NCBI GenBank assembly: GCA_016787605.1
Contig: JAEUUE010000080.1
Coordinates: 1-46,913, forward strand
Length of the DNA stretch: 46,913 bases
Reading direction: 5' to 3'
Source of the DNA: Cyclobacteriaceae bacterium
GTDB taxonomy: Bacteria; Bacteroidota; Bacteroidia; Cytophagales; Cyclobacteriaceae
Made by a program: the position numbers and the translations under genes
Notes under the pieces: generated by a model
Databases searched by the model: none
What the model was told of the DNA's origin: nothing
The model's input: the letters and a program-made list of their open reading frames with translations, nothing else
Shown: piece after piece, positions 34,054 through 42,570 of the stretch
Layout: each line of letters opens with the position of its first letter
Position numbering within the stretch: position 1 is the stretch's first letter

Positions 34054-35190
34054 ATGCGCTTGTCTGGTTGGCATATAGGGGCCTGGTGCGGCTGCCTCCT
34101 GATCGGGGTGGTCCATTCGGTCTATGCCCAGCAGACGACCACGCCGCCCGATACCGTGGCCAAACCTGCAGCTGCCGTTGCCCAGGATACGACGGGATTG
34201 CCGAAGACTCCCACCCAGGCGGCACCGGGTGAAACCAAAGAGCAGGACAAGGCTGATTTCCCCCTGGACAACTTCTACGCCGAGCGCAAGAAGTGGCCGC
34301 TGTCGTTTCTGCGTCATTTCCGCTTCAGCCTCAGCACTGGCTACGGCAGTACCTTCTTCAGCCACGAGTTGCCCGGGTACGGCATCTACCAGGCCCCAGG
34401 CGGGTCGCCACAGATATTCCCCGGAACATCGACAACAACTCGCTATTCCAATTGGGTCAACGAGCGTGTTCTCGACGTCACCGCTGCCGATCCTTCGGCC
34501 TTCCTGGTTTCATCCGACACGGCCTCATTGGGCTTCAAGGGCGGCGGGTGGAGCATCCCGCTCAAAGCAACGATCCACTTTGAATTCATGCAGCGGTACC
34601 GAATCGGCATCGGCTATTCGTATGAGTTGTTCAATATGGGTGAATTCAGTGCCACTTCATTTGGCGACCGCATCGGGACGATGCAGCCTACCAATGCCTC
34701 GGGATCCATAAGCCGGTTTTTTGGCATGGCCGGCGTCTCATTTTATCGTTCAGGACCTTACCTCTTCACCGGCGACATCCAGGTGGGCAGTTTTTCACCT
34801 TCCAACTTCGATGCGGCGCTGGCAACGACCGGGGTGTATTTCAATGGGGGAGTAACCATCGAGCGCGATCTCTCGGAATACCTCCGCGCCTTCGTCCGGC
34901 CCTCGTTTGAGTTCAAGAGTTATACCCTGAACCTTCCCGAGGGAGGCAGCCCGATCGACCATGGTATGAACGCGGTCTACCTGAATTTCGGGCTGACGTA
35001 CCGCATTCCTGAATTGCCGAAGTGCTTTCACAAAGACTGCCGCATCCAGCGCAACCATGCCCACGGCGACCGCGAGTACCGCAGCCGGGTACATCCCATC
35101 TACAAGAAGCAGAACCCCAACTACGGGGAGAATCATCCCAATCTGATCAAGTACAAGGGGAAGAATAAGAAGATGTTGAACCCGTATTGA
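34054..35190 (+). CDS. Hypothetical outer-membrane barrel protein with basic C-terminal tail
   Basis: About 378 residues. The ATG at 34054 is preferred; a GTG at 34048 is also in frame. A signal peptide (ending SVYAQQ) is followed by a Pro/Thr/Ala-rich linker of about 40 residues. A domain with alternating strands then follows: RHFRFSLSTGYGSTFFS, SIPLKATIHFEFMQRYRIGI, SRFFGMAGVSFYRSGPY and AVYLNFGLTYRIPELP, a probable outer-membrane barrel. The last 50 or so residues (from CFHKDCRIQRNHAHG to KNKKMLNPY) are His/Lys/Arg/Asn-rich and would face the periplasm. No family is recognised. It lies 48 nt after the COG3014 gene; a near-consensus -7 box (TAACTTTA, 34028-34035) is in the gap. Confidence 0.7.
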   Translation: MRLSGWHIGAWCGCLLIGVVHSVYAQQTTTPPDTVAKPAAAVAQDTTGLPKTPTQAAPGETKEQDKADFPLDNFYAERKKWPLSFLRHFRFSLSTGYGSTFFSHELPGYGIYQAPGGSPQIFPGTSTTTRYSNWVNERVLDVTAADPSAFLVSSDTASLGFKGGGWSIPLKATIHFEFMQRYRIGIGYSYELFNMGEFSATSFGDRIGTMQPTNASGSISRFFGMAGVSFYRSGPYLFTGDIQVGSFSPSNFDAALATTGVYFNGGVTIERDLSEYLRAFVRPSFEFKSYTLNLPEGGSPIDHGMNAVYLNFGLTYRIPELPKCFHKDCRIQRNHAHGDREYRSRVHPIYKKQNPNYGENHPNLIKYKGKNKKMLNPY

Positions 35191-35264
35191 GAAGCTAAAA
35201 GCTGGAACCTGGAATTCGGAATCCACAATCCACAATCAGAGTCCTAACTCATCTAGTCAGTTTT

Positions 35265-35702
35265 ATGAGTATTGATTTGGCGTATCCGATTGTGGCTTTT
35301 GCAAAGAATGGTATGATGTACTTAGCCAGAAACGCGAATGATCTGGTGATTTGTTCCCGTCTCGGCTGGATCAGTGGTTTTTACAATGGGTTAACTGTTG
35401 TTGACTGCAGCGGGAGCCAAATCCTGATCAAGGAAGCCAGGAAGGTGGGTACAGTTGGAATTCTATGGGGACTGAGCTTTACGTATGGGCAAAGAATCCG
35501 GGTTGAACTTATAGGCGAGGTGTATGGCAAACTGTCCATGGAACTCTTTAGGGAGAAAGTACTAGGGCAACTCAAGAAGGACAAACACTTTTGGAATGCA
35601 GGCGGAAACCTAGAAAGCATATTTACCAGGATGAAAAGCGCAAATTCGCATGAGGAAATTATTAACTACATGACGGAAGCGTATTACTCGGAAAGTAGAT
35701 GA
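35265..35702 (+). CDS. Hypothetical protein, AT-richer than its neighbours
   Basis: A 145-residue protein not recognised as any family. It has no signal peptide. The N-terminal half is beta-like (PIVAFAKNGMMYLARN, GWISGFYNGLTVVDCSGSQI), and the C-terminal half is helical and charged (MELFREKVLGQLKKDK, NSHEEIINYMTEAYYSES). Base composition and codon use are visibly more AT-rich than the rest of the window, and the flanks carry short repeats, so recent acquisition is plausible. The ATG follows TAGTCAGTTTT. Its stop (TGA) overlaps the ATG of a 42-codon frame. The fold resembles that of small immunity-type proteins in general shape only; no function is assigned. Confidence 0.65.
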   Translation: MSIDLAYPIVAFAKNGMMYLARNANDLVICSRLGWISGFYNGLTVVDCSGSQILIKEARKVGTVGILWGLSFTYGQRIRVELIGEVYGKLSMELFREKVLGQLKKDKHFWNAGGNLESIFTRMKSANSHEEIINYMTEAYYSESR

Positions 35703-35830
35703 TGCCCTTGTTGATCTATAAAAAGTATCAGTACAGCAGAGCTGAGGCTTTCCTCGAAGCCAAGCGCGGTGGCCCGAAGAAAACGCGGGGGTGGGTGGGG
35801 CTTGTGGGTGGAAGCATGTTTTTTTCTTGA
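35702..35830 (+). CDS. Possible 42-residue peptide overlapping the upstream gene
   Basis: The ATG at 35702 overlaps the upstream TGA (TGATG). The frame encodes 42 residues: MPLLIYKKYQYSRAEAFLEA, then a basic Gly-rich stretch (KRGGPKKTRGWVGLVGG) and a TGA at 35828. The end runs into the T-rich arm before the 35840 hairpin. The overlap suggests translational coupling, but the frame is short and the 3' half looks like a dispersed repeat, so coding is doubtful. Confidence 0.25.
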   Translation: MPLLIYKKYQYSRAEAFLEAKRGGPKKTRGWVGLVGGSMFFS

Positions 35831-35839
35831 TCTTTTTTG

Positions 35840-35869
35840 GTTCTTTTTTGGATCAAGCCAAAAAAGAAC
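35840..35869. repeat. Perfect 12-bp inverted repeat
   Basis: GTTCTTTTTTGG (35840-35851), loop ATCAAG, CCAAAAAAGAAC (35858-35869). The stem is perfect with A/T-rich centres. It is preceded by T-runs (35818-35825, 35833-35838). It may be part of a dispersed hairpin family in this genome or a bidirectional terminator; one copy cannot decide. Confidence 0.75.
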
Positions 35870-36009
35870 AGAGGATCATTGGACGATGAAATGCGACATC
35901 TAATTGTCCGACAACGTTACTAGCAAGACTTGTATGCAAGGGAGATCAACAAGTCGATTGGACTGCATCAGCGACCAGGATAGACCCAGGGCCAGTCTGG
36001 CTGTCCATC

Positions 36010-36033
36010 GTCCATCGACCATGGTCTATGGAC
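36010..36033. repeat. 24-nt near-perfect palindrome
   Basis: GTCCATCGACCA-TGGTCTATGGAC is symmetric except for one mispaired position in each half. It is preceded by a direct copy of GTCCATC at 36003. It lies about 140 nt upstream of the gyrA -7 box and may be an operator-like site or dispersed repeat. Confidence 0.5.
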
Positions 36034-36169
36034 TTCCCCGAAGCGGGTTTTGACAGGGTGGTGGGGTGCGGAAACGGCTGGGCCTCGGAACCCCAAAAAA
36101 ACACCCGAATCACCCCTAAATTCCCCGATTTTATCCACGTGCGGCGGCTGTCCGTGTGGCCTTTTTCTC

Positions 36170-36177
36170 TATCTTTG
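36170..36177 (+). promoter_or_regulatory. Bacteroidota -7 box upstream of gyrA
   Basis: TATCTTTG matches TAnnTTTG and ends 38 nt before the gyrA GTG at 36216. No good -33 TTTG was found at the usual spacing. Confidence 0.55.
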
Positions 36178-36215
36178 CCCGTTCATTTTAACGACCCAAA
36201 ACAGACCCTAATTCC

Positions 36216-38717
36216 GTGGCAGAAGAGACAACCGGCCTACCCCCCCGACAGAACATAATTCCGATCAGCATTGAGGATGAAATGAGGGGCGCCTACATCG
36301 ACTATTCGATGTCGGTGATCGTCTCCCGGGCCCTCCCGGACGTGCGTGACGGCCTCAAACCGGTGCACCGCCGCGTGCTCTACGGCATGCAGGAACTGGG
36401 GGTCAACTACAACAAACCCTACAAGAAATCAGCCCGTATCGTGGGGGAGGTGCTGGGTAAATACCACCCCCATGGCGACTCCTCGGTCTACGATACGATG
36501 GTCCGCATGGCCCAGGATTGGTCTTTGCGCTATACCCTCGTCGACGGCCAGGGCAACTTCGGCTCCGTTGACGGCGACTTCCCGGCCGCCATGCGTTACA
36601 CAGAAGCCCGCCTGCGCCGCATTGCCGAAGAAATGCTGGCCGACATCAACAAGGATACGGTAGACTTCCAGCCCAACTTCGACGACTCGCTCACCGAACC
36701 TACCGTACTCCCTTCGAAGATCCCCAACCTGTTGGTCAACGGATCAGCGGGCATTGCCGTGGGTATGGCCACCAATATGGCCCCCCACAACCTATCGGAG
36801 GTGGTCGACGGTATCTGTGCCTACATCGACAACCGCGAAATCACCATCCAGGAGTTGATGAAGTTCGTGACAGCCCCGGATTTCCCCACAGGAGGCATCA
36901 TCTATGGCATTTCCGGCGTCCAGGAATCGTACCTGACAGGCCGTGGGCGTATTGTGGTGCGGGCCAAGGCGGAGATTGTCACGAGCCCCACGGGCAAAGA
37001 CCAGATCATTGTCACCGAGATTCCCTACCTGGTCAATAAGGCCCAGATGATCGAAAAAACGGCCGCCCTCGTCAACGACAAAAAGATCGAGGGGATCTCC
37101 GACATCCGAGATGAAAGTGACCGTGACGGCTACCGGGTAGTCTACGATCTCAAGCGGGATGCCATTCCCAATATTGTCTTAAACAATCTCTTTAAATACA
37201 CCCAGCTACAGAGCTCTTTTGGAGTGAATAACGTAGCGTTGGTGAAAGGTCGTCCGCAGACGCTCAATCTCAAGGACCAGATCGTTCACTTCGTTGACCA
37301 CCGCCACGAGGTGGTGATCCGTCGAACTAAGTTCGAGCTGGCCGAAGCAGAAAAGCGGGCCCATATCCTCGAGGGTTACCTGATCGCCCTCGACCACCTG
37401 GACGAGGTGATTGCCCTGATTCGCAACTCCAAAGACCCTGAAGTGGCCAAGGTAGGGTTGATGAATACCTTCGCCCTGTCGGAAATCCAAGCCAAAGCCA
37501 TCCTCGAGATGCGCCTCCAGCGCCTGACGGGCCTCGAGCGCGAGAAGATCCAGAACGAATACAAGGAGGTCATGGAACTCATCGGAAAGCTCAAGGGCAT
37601 CCTCGCCGATGAGTCGATCCGGATGGGCATTATCAAGTCAGAGCTGCTGGAGATGAAGGAGCGCTATGGCGACAACCGCCGCACGGAAGTGGTGGCCAGC
37701 GACGAAGACATCACCGTGGAAGACATGATTCCCAACGAGGAAATGGTGATCACCATCTCCAACCAGGGGTATATCAAGCGTACGAGCCTTTCCGAGTACC
37801 GCACGCAGGGCAGGGGCGGCATAGGTTCCAAGGGAGTCACCACCAAGGAGGACGACTTTACTGAGCACCTCTTCATTGCCCACGCGCACCACTACCTGTT
37901 GATTTTCACCGCTCTCGGCAAGGTCTTCTGGAAGAAAGTTTACGAGATCCCGGAAGGCACCAAGGCATCAAAAGGACGGGCTATACAGAACCTGCTCAAC
38001 ATCGAGTCGACCGACAGTGTGCGGGCCGTGCTCAACGTAAAGAGCATTGAAGACGAATCATACGTTAACGAGAATTTTGTCATTCTCTGCACCGAACAGG
38101 GCACCATCAAGAAGACCAGCCTGGAGGCCTATTCCCGTCCCCGGGCCAACGGCATTACCGCGATCACCGTGCATGAAGGCGACCGGCTGCTCACGGCGGC
38201 GCTCACCAACGGCAAGAACCACATCGTCATTGCCAAGCGCAGCGGCAAGGTGGTACACTTCAACGAGTCGGATGTACGCCCCATGGGCCGTACCGCCGCC
38301 GGGGTAAGGGGCATTACCCTCGAGGGCGCTGACGACAGGGCGGTAGGGATGGTCTGCATCACACATCCCGAAGCCAACCTGCTGGTAGTGTCGGAAAAGG
38401 GGTACGGCAAGCGCTCGCTTATCGACGACTACCGGATCACCCGCCGTGGCGGAAAAGGCGTAAAAACCATCAATATCACGGAAAAAACTGGCAAGCTTGT
38501 TGCCATAAAGGAAGTCAGGGACACCGATGAACTCATGATCATCAACCGTTCGGGCATCAGCATCCGCATCCGCGTTGACGAACTGCGCGTGATGGGCCGC
38601 GCCACCCAGGGAGTGCGACTGATCCGTCTGAATGAAGACGACAGCATTTCGTCGGTGGAAAAGATTCAGAAGATCGACGACGTGGAGAACAAGGAAGAAC
38701 CGGAACCTAAACAATAA
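36216..38717 (+). CDS. gyrA: DNA gyrase subunit A
   Basis: An 833-residue type II topoisomerase subunit that, with GyrB, introduces negative supercoils. The start is GTG, followed by [20 protein letters not shown]. The catalytic Tyr is Y128 in [10 protein letters not shown]. The quinolone-determining region reads [17 protein letters not shown], with S89 and D93 equivalent to E. coli S83 and D87, i.e. the wild-type residues. The C-terminal beta-pinwheel carries [10 protein letters not shown] in place of the classic QRRGGKG GyrA box, and an acidic tail ([13 protein letters not shown]) ends the protein. Length and order are those of Bacteroidota GyrA. It lies just before a TPR gene, 18 nt on. 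Confidence 0.95.
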   Translation: MAEETTGLPPRQNIIPISIEDEMRGAYIDYSMSVIVSRALPDVRDGLKPVHRRVLYGMQELGVNYNKPYKKSARIVGEVLGKYHPHGDSSVYDTMVRMAQDWSLRYTLVDGQGNFGSVDGDFPAAMRYTEARLRRIAEEMLADINKDTVDFQPNFDDSLTEPTVLPSKIPNLLVNGSAGIAVGMATNMAPHNLSEVVDGICAYIDNREITIQELMKFVTAPDFPTGGIIYGISGVQESYLTGRGRIVVRAKAEIVTSPTGKDQIIVTEIPYLVNKAQMIEKTAALVNDKKIEGISDIRDESDRDGYRVVYDLKRDAIPNIVLNNLFKYTQLQSSFGVNNVALVKGRPQTLNLKDQIVHFVDHRHEVVIRRTKFELAEAEKRAHILEGYLIALDHLDEVIALIRNSKDPEVAKVGLMNTFALSEIQAKAILEMRLQRLTGLEREKIQNEYKEVMELIGKLKGILADESIRMGIIKSELLEMKERYGDNRRTEVVASDEDITVEDMIPNEEMVITISNQGYIKRTSLSEYRTQGRGGIGSKGVTTKEDDFTEHLFIAHAHHYLLIFTALGKVFWKKVYEIPEGTKASKGRAIQNLLNIESTDSVRAVLNVKSIEDESYVNENFVILCTEQGTIKKTSLEAYSRPRANGITAITVHEGDRLLTAALTNGKNHIVIAKRSGKVVHFNESDVRPMGRTAAGVRGITLEGADDRAVGMVCITHPEANLLVVSEKGYGKRSLIDDYRITRRGGKGVKTINITEKTGKLVAIKEVRDTDELMIINRSGISIRIRVDELRVMGRATQGVRLIRLNEDDSISSVEKIQKIDDVENKEEPEPKQ

Positions 38718-38735
38718 ACTATAAACTGAACGACG

Positions 38736-39944
38736 ATGAAAAAGACCCTGTTCACTTTGCTTGCATTGGTGCCGGCTATGGCATTGGCGCAAGTGAAACC
38801 GAGCATACCCAAGGCAGAGAAGGCTCTTCGCGAAGGCAAAATCGATGAGGCCAAAACCATTATCGATGCCACCACCAGCAACCAGGAGTTCATGGTGGAT
38901 AAGAAGGGGCAGCCCACGAAGAACGCCGCCAAGGCATGGTTCCTCCGCGGCCTGGTCTATGCCGCCATGGATACCACGAAGAATACGCCATTCAAAACAC
39001 TTGATCCGAATCCCTTTGCACAGTCCAAAGAGGCATTTGAAAAGTCAGCCGCGTTGGACAGCAAGACTGAGTCCTTCTTTAACGGGCCCACCGGCTTTCC
39101 TATGTCCAACACGGATGCCAAGTTGATGATCGGCAACAGCTACTTCAACCAGGCAATCGTAGCGTACAATGATGAAGGGAACCCGAAGAAGGCCCTTGAA
39201 ATGGCGGAGAAGACCATGTTCTTCATGCCCACCGATACGACCTTGTACTTCTATACTGGCGCTTTCGCCCTGGAAGCCAACGAGCCGGACAAGTCGATCA
39301 AGTACCTGGAACAGTATGTCACCAACGGCGGCAAGCAGCCCCAGGCGTATGCGTCTATCGCGAACGTGTACATTGAAAACAAGAAAGACAACGTCAATGC
39401 GTTGCGAGTAATCAAAGAGGGCCAGGCCAAATACCCGGCCTATCGCGACTTGCGCCTGTTGGAACTGAATATCTACCTCAACGAGAAGAGATACGATGTG
39501 GCCAAGGCGATGGTGGAGAAGGAAGTGGCTGCCGACCCCAGCAACCGGGACAACTATTTCCTGTATGGGCAGTTGAACCGGGAACTTGGCAACACCGAAG
39601 AAGCGAAGAAGGCTTTCAAGAAGGCACTGGAGATCGATCCCAAGTTCTTTGAAGCGGCTTCCGATCTGGCCAACCTGTACTGGCTGGATGCCAAGAAGTA
39701 TAAGGATGAAATGGGCAAACTAGGCAATTCGAAAGAAGACCTGCAGAAGAAGTTTGCGTTGGACCCGCCGTATACGGAGGCTCTTAGAAAGGCCATACCC
39801 TATATTGAGGCCTGTGAGAAGATGAGCCCGGATGATGTGAATACACTTTACATGCTCTTGAACGCCTATTCGGATTTGGATGAGAAGCCAAAGATCGATC
39901 GCGTGAAAAAGAGACTGAAAACGCTCGGCGAGGACATCGACTGA
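38736..39944 (+). CDS. Exported TPR-repeat protein
   Basis: A 402-residue protein with signal MKKTLFTLLALVPAMALAQ. Tetratricopeptide-like repeats fill the rest: IPKAEKALREGKIDEAKTII, AKAWFLRGLVYAAMD, LYFYTGAFALEANEPDKSIK, AYASIANVYIENKKDNVNAL, NYFLYGQLNRELGNTEEAKK and KKALEIDPKFFEAASDLANL. No enzyme motif is visible. It is probably a periplasmic scaffold that binds a protein partner, identity unknown. It follows gyrA by 18 nt and ends at a hairpin terminator, so the two may be co-transcribed. Confidence 0.87.
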   Translation: MKKTLFTLLALVPAMALAQVKPSIPKAEKALREGKIDEAKTIIDATTSNQEFMVDKKGQPTKNAAKAWFLRGLVYAAMDTTKNTPFKTLDPNPFAQSKEAFEKSAALDSKTESFFNGPTGFPMSNTDAKLMIGNSYFNQAIVAYNDEGNPKKALEMAEKTMFFMPTDTTLYFYTGAFALEANEPDKSIKYLEQYVTNGGKQPQAYASIANVYIENKKDNVNALRVIKEGQAKYPAYRDLRLLELNIYLNEKRYDVAKAMVEKEVAADPSNRDNYFLYGQLNRELGNTEEAKKAFKKALEIDPKFFEAASDLANLYWLDAKKYKDEMGKLGNSKEDLQKKFALDPPYTEALRKAIPYIEACEKMSPDDVNTLYMLLNAYSDLDEKPKIDRVKKRLKTLGEDID

Positions 39945-39970
39945 TTTCTTCCCGTCAACAAGATTACAAG

Positions 39971-40000
39971 TAGCCGGTTCCCGCCGGCTATTTGTATTTT
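39971..40000 (+). terminator. Hairpin terminator after the TPR gene
   Basis: TAGCCGG (39971-39977), loop TTCCCG, CCGGCTA (39984-39990), then TTTGTATTTTTAGG: a perfect 7-bp stem followed by a T-rich tract. Confidence 0.75.
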
Positions 40001-40006
40001 TAGGCC

Positions 40007-41071
40007 ATGCTGCCCTTCGCGCCCGTCACGTCATCCAGCGACCTCTTTCGTGAAGTCCGCATTGCCGAGATCCGGCGCGAAACGGAAGATGCTGCCACGT
40101 TCGTGTTGGAAGCCATCGGTGAACCTTTCCGTTGGCAGGCGGGGCAGTTCCTGACCTTCGTGATCGCCACTGCTTCAGGACTGGTCCGTCGCAGCTACTC
40201 GTTCTCGTCGGCACCCGGTGAGCGGCCCGCGGTTACGATCAAACGGATTTCGAACGGCGTGTTTTCCCGTCCCATGCTGGAGACCGCAGCCCCCGGCGAC
40301 CGCCTTACGATAGCGGGAGAGCCGTCGGGTTTCTTTGTGCTGCCGGATGCTATCGGATCGTATGACCAGGTCCTGCTGTTCGCCGCCGGAAGCGGGATCA
40401 CCCCGGTCTTTCCCATGATCAAGCATATCCTGCAATCAGGAATCCAGGTACCTGTTGTCCTGGCCTACAGCAATTCTTCACCCGACCGTACCCTTTTCAG
40501 AAGTGAACTGGAAGCGCTGGCCAGGCGACATCCGGCACAATTTTCCATCGCCTGGTTTTACAGCAACAACCAGGACCTGCTGCGTGCGAGGCTAAGCAAA
40601 ACCACCCTGGAGTTGTTTCTTTCCGAACGTTGGGGCGCCCAGCCCGAGAAGACCCTTGCCTTTCTCTGCGGTCCGCTCGATTATATGCGAATGGCCGCCA
40701 TCGTCCTTCAGGCCAAGGGCATCCCCGCGAAGAATATCCGGAGGGAAGTGTTTACGCCGGATATTCCGAAGCAAATCGATCGACCGCCTGATACAAAACC
40801 TCACCAGGTTATCCTTAAGCGGAAAGAAAAAACGTACCGGCTGGAAGTCGCCTACCCGGATTCCATCCTGGTGGCGGCCCGGAAACAGGGTATCGAGTTG
40901 CCTTATAGTTGCGAAGCGGGACGCTGCGGAAGTTGTATCGCCGCCTGCACACGGGGAAAGGTGTGGATGGGTTACAATGAAGTGCTTACCGATGCCGAGG
41001 TCGCCGGCGGGAGGGTGCTGGTCTGCCAGTCGTTTCCCGTGGGTGGCGACGTAACGATCGAATATTTGTAG
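40007..41071 (+). CDS. Ferredoxin-reductase-like protein with C-terminal 2Fe-2S domain
   Basis: A 354-residue cytoplasmic electron-transfer protein. The FAD domain has VRRSYSFSSAPGE (RxYS flavin motif) and the NAD(P)H domain has VLLFAAGSGITPVFPMI and AFLCGPLDYM. The C-terminal plant-type ferredoxin domain carries CEAGRCGSCIAAC and a final VCQS, the C-x4-C-x2-C ... C ligand set. The arrangement resembles PaaE and related class IA oxygenase reductases. The oxygenase or other partner is not in the window, so the electron acceptor is unknown. Confidence 0.93.
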   Translation: MLPFAPVTSSSDLFREVRIAEIRRETEDAATFVLEAIGEPFRWQAGQFLTFVIATASGLVRRSYSFSSAPGERPAVTIKRISNGVFSRPMLETAAPGDRLTIAGEPSGFFVLPDAIGSYDQVLLFAAGSGITPVFPMIKHILQSGIQVPVVLAYSNSSPDRTLFRSELEALARRHPAQFSIAWFYSNNQDLLRARLSKTTLELFLSERWGAQPEKTLAFLCGPLDYMRMAAIVLQAKGIPAKNIRREVFTPDIPKQIDRPPDTKPHQVILKRKEKTYRLEVAYPDSILVAARKQGIELPYSCEAGRCGSCIAACTRGKVWMGYNEVLTDAEVAGGRVLVCQSFPVGGDVTIEYL

Positions 41072-41076
41072 CTTTG
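41069..41076 (+). promoter_or_regulatory. Bacteroidota -7 box upstream of the C26 hydrolase gene
   Basis: TAGCTTTG matches TAnnTTTG, overlapping the stop codon of the preceding gene and ending 23 nt before ATG 41100. Confidence 0.45.
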
Positions 41077-41099
41077 ATTTTGCCAGTTCACTGACCCCT

Positions 41100-41798
41100 A
41101 TGAGCAAGTTGACCATCGGCGTGGCGGCCGGACGCAAGTACGACAACTACAGGAAGTGGTTGACACAATCGCCGGACGTACAGATCCTGAAACTCGGCTA
41201 TGAAGAAAACAACCTTTCGGATGTGGCCTCCTGCAAGGGAATACTGCTTACCGGGGGTGAAGATGTGCATCCGAAGCACTATGGACGCCCCAGGTACGTG
41301 GAACAGTTCCGCCTCGATGACCTGGACGAAGCGCGCGATGAGTTTGAATTGAAAATGCTGGCCATCGCTCACAAGAAACGAATCCCCCTGCTGGGCATCT
41401 GCCGCGGACTGCAGATCGCCAATGTTTTTCTCGGCGGCACCCTGGTTCCCGATATCGTTGCCTTCGGCCGTTCCGATCATACCAAGCAACAGGACGGAAA
41501 CGACCGGCAGCACGAGATATGGCTTCGCGAAGGAACGCGGCTGAGCGAGATCACCGGCGCCATTCGCGGGGAAGTGAACAGCGCCCATCACCAGGCCATC
41601 GACATGCTGGGCGAGGGGCTTTCCATGAACTGCGTTTCTCCCGACGGTGTCATCGAAGGAGCCGAGGTGAAGGACCCGGATGATTATCCGTTCCTCATGC
41701 TCGTGCAGTGGCACCCGGAGCGGATGGCAGCTCTCCAAAGCCCCTTCAGCTCAGGTATCCGGGAGTCTTTCCTCGCGGCCGCACGCAAGCATCGCTAA
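41100..41798 (+). CDS. Gamma-glutamyl-gamma-aminobutyrate hydrolase-like (peptidase C26) protein
   Basis: A 232-residue class I glutamine-amidotransferase-fold hydrolase. The nucleophile is C101 in LLGICRGLQIANVFLGG; LLTGGEDVHPKHYG is the oxyanion-region motif and VQWHPERM supplies the His and Glu of the triad. This group hydrolyses gamma-glutamyl bonds, as in PuuD. It has no linked synthetase domain. The next gene starts 1 nt beyond its stop, so the two are probably co-expressed. Confidence 0.9.
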   Translation: MSKLTIGVAAGRKYDNYRKWLTQSPDVQILKLGYEENNLSDVASCKGILLTGGEDVHPKHYGRPRYVEQFRLDDLDEARDEFELKMLAIAHKKRIPLLGICRGLQIANVFLGGTLVPDIVAFGRSDHTKQQDGNDRQHEIWLREGTRLSEITGAIRGEVNSAHHQAIDMLGEGLSMNCVSPDGVIEGAEVKDPDDYPFLMLVQWHPERMAALQSPFSSGIRESFLAAARKHR

Positions 41799-41799
41799 C

Positions 41800-42462
41800 A
41801 TGAAGACCGTGATTATTACCGGCGCCGGCGGCAACCTGGGTAAGGCGGCCGTTTCGGTTTTCGCTTCGGCCGGGTGGCGCGTGGCGGCCTTCGTCCCGCC
41901 GGGAAAGTTGCCGACAAGCCAAAGCGAAGGCATTGATTACTTCGAGGCAGACCTGCTCGACGAGACAGCGACCGCAGAAGTGGTGGAACAGGCGATCGCT
42001 CATTACGGGAGCATCCAGGCCGCCTTGTTGCTGGTGGGTGGATTTGAAGCAGGTTCGGTGGCGGCCACCGACAGTGCGGCCCTGCGCAGGATGTTTGCCT
42101 TGAATGTGGAGACGGCTTATCACGCAGCGCGGCCCTTGTTTCAGCAGATGCAGCAACAGCCTGAAGGCGGGCGACTTGTTTTTGTGGGTGCCCGTCCGGC
42201 GTTGGATGCCGGGGCAGGCAAAAACCTGGTGGCATATGGGTTGTCGAAAAGCCAGTTGTTCAAACTGGCCGAGTACCTGAATGCCGCTTCGGACAGGGTG
42301 AAGTCACAGGTGGTGGTGTTCAGCGCGCTGGATACCCCGGAGAACCGGGCCTCCATGCCCAAGGCCGACCGGACCCGATGGGTAACCCCGGAACGTGTAG
42401 CCGGGGAGATCGCGAGCGCAATAGGCAGCCCTGCTTCCGGGCTCGTTATTGAGGTGGGCTAG
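41800..42462 (+). CDS. Short-chain dehydrogenase/reductase (SDR) family protein
   Basis: A 220-residue Rossmann-fold oxidoreductase. The ATG at 41800 is chosen because MKTVIITGAGGNLGKAAVSVF begins with the TGxxGxxG dinucleotide-binding loop; an earlier in-frame ATG lies within the C26 gene. The catalytic YxxxK is seen in YGLSKSQLFKLAEYL. The usual catalytic Ser position appears to be Ala (FVGARPAL), as in some atypical SDRs, so activity may be altered. Cofactor and substrate are unknown. Alternative hairpins follow its stop. Confidence 0.85.
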   Translation: MKTVIITGAGGNLGKAAVSVFASAGWRVAAFVPPGKLPTSQSEGIDYFEADLLDETATAEVVEQAIAHYGSIQAALLLVGGFEAGSVAATDSAALRRMFALNVETAYHAARPLFQQMQQQPEGGRLVFVGARPALDAGAGKNLVAYGLSKSQLFKLAEYLNAASDRVKSQVVVFSALDTPENRASMPKADRTRWVTPERVAGEIASAIGSPASGLVIEVG

Positions 42463-42468
42463 GAAGAA

Positions 42469-42506
42469 TTGTACGGAAAACCGTACAACCCGCTATACGG
42501 TTTTCC
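42469..42506. promoter_or_regulatory. Overlapping alternative hairpins / palindromic operator
   Basis: TTGTACGG-AAAA-CCGTACAA (42469-42488) is a perfect 8-bp inverted repeat. Its core overlaps GGAAAACCGTA (42475-42485), which pairs perfectly over 11 bp with TACGGTTTTCC (42496-42506), loop 10 nt. The two hairpins cannot form together. The site lies 7 nt after the SDR stop and 65 nt before the small HTH gene, so it could terminate the former or control the latter. Confidence 0.65.
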
Positions 42507-42570
42507 TGACGAAGTGGGCTGAGGGCTTGATTGGGGGCTTAAACGGGTCTAGCCTTGGAAAACAGGTGCC

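Larger units (their letters stand above)
35831..36169. other. Gene-poor stretch with inverted repeats
   Basis: No convincing gene is seen here. It holds a perfect 12-bp inverted repeat at 35840-35869 and a near-perfect 24-nt palindrome at 36010-36033 (11 of 12 half-site pairs apart from one c/t mispair). Frames at 36028-36258 are discounted because they run through the gyrA start in another frame. The composition is mixed and suggests intergenic repeat debris. Confidence 0.6.

Noticed and set aside
36028-36258. 76-codon frame ahead of gyrA
   Set aside because: Overlaps the gyrA promoter and start in another frame and has no sign of being a real protein.
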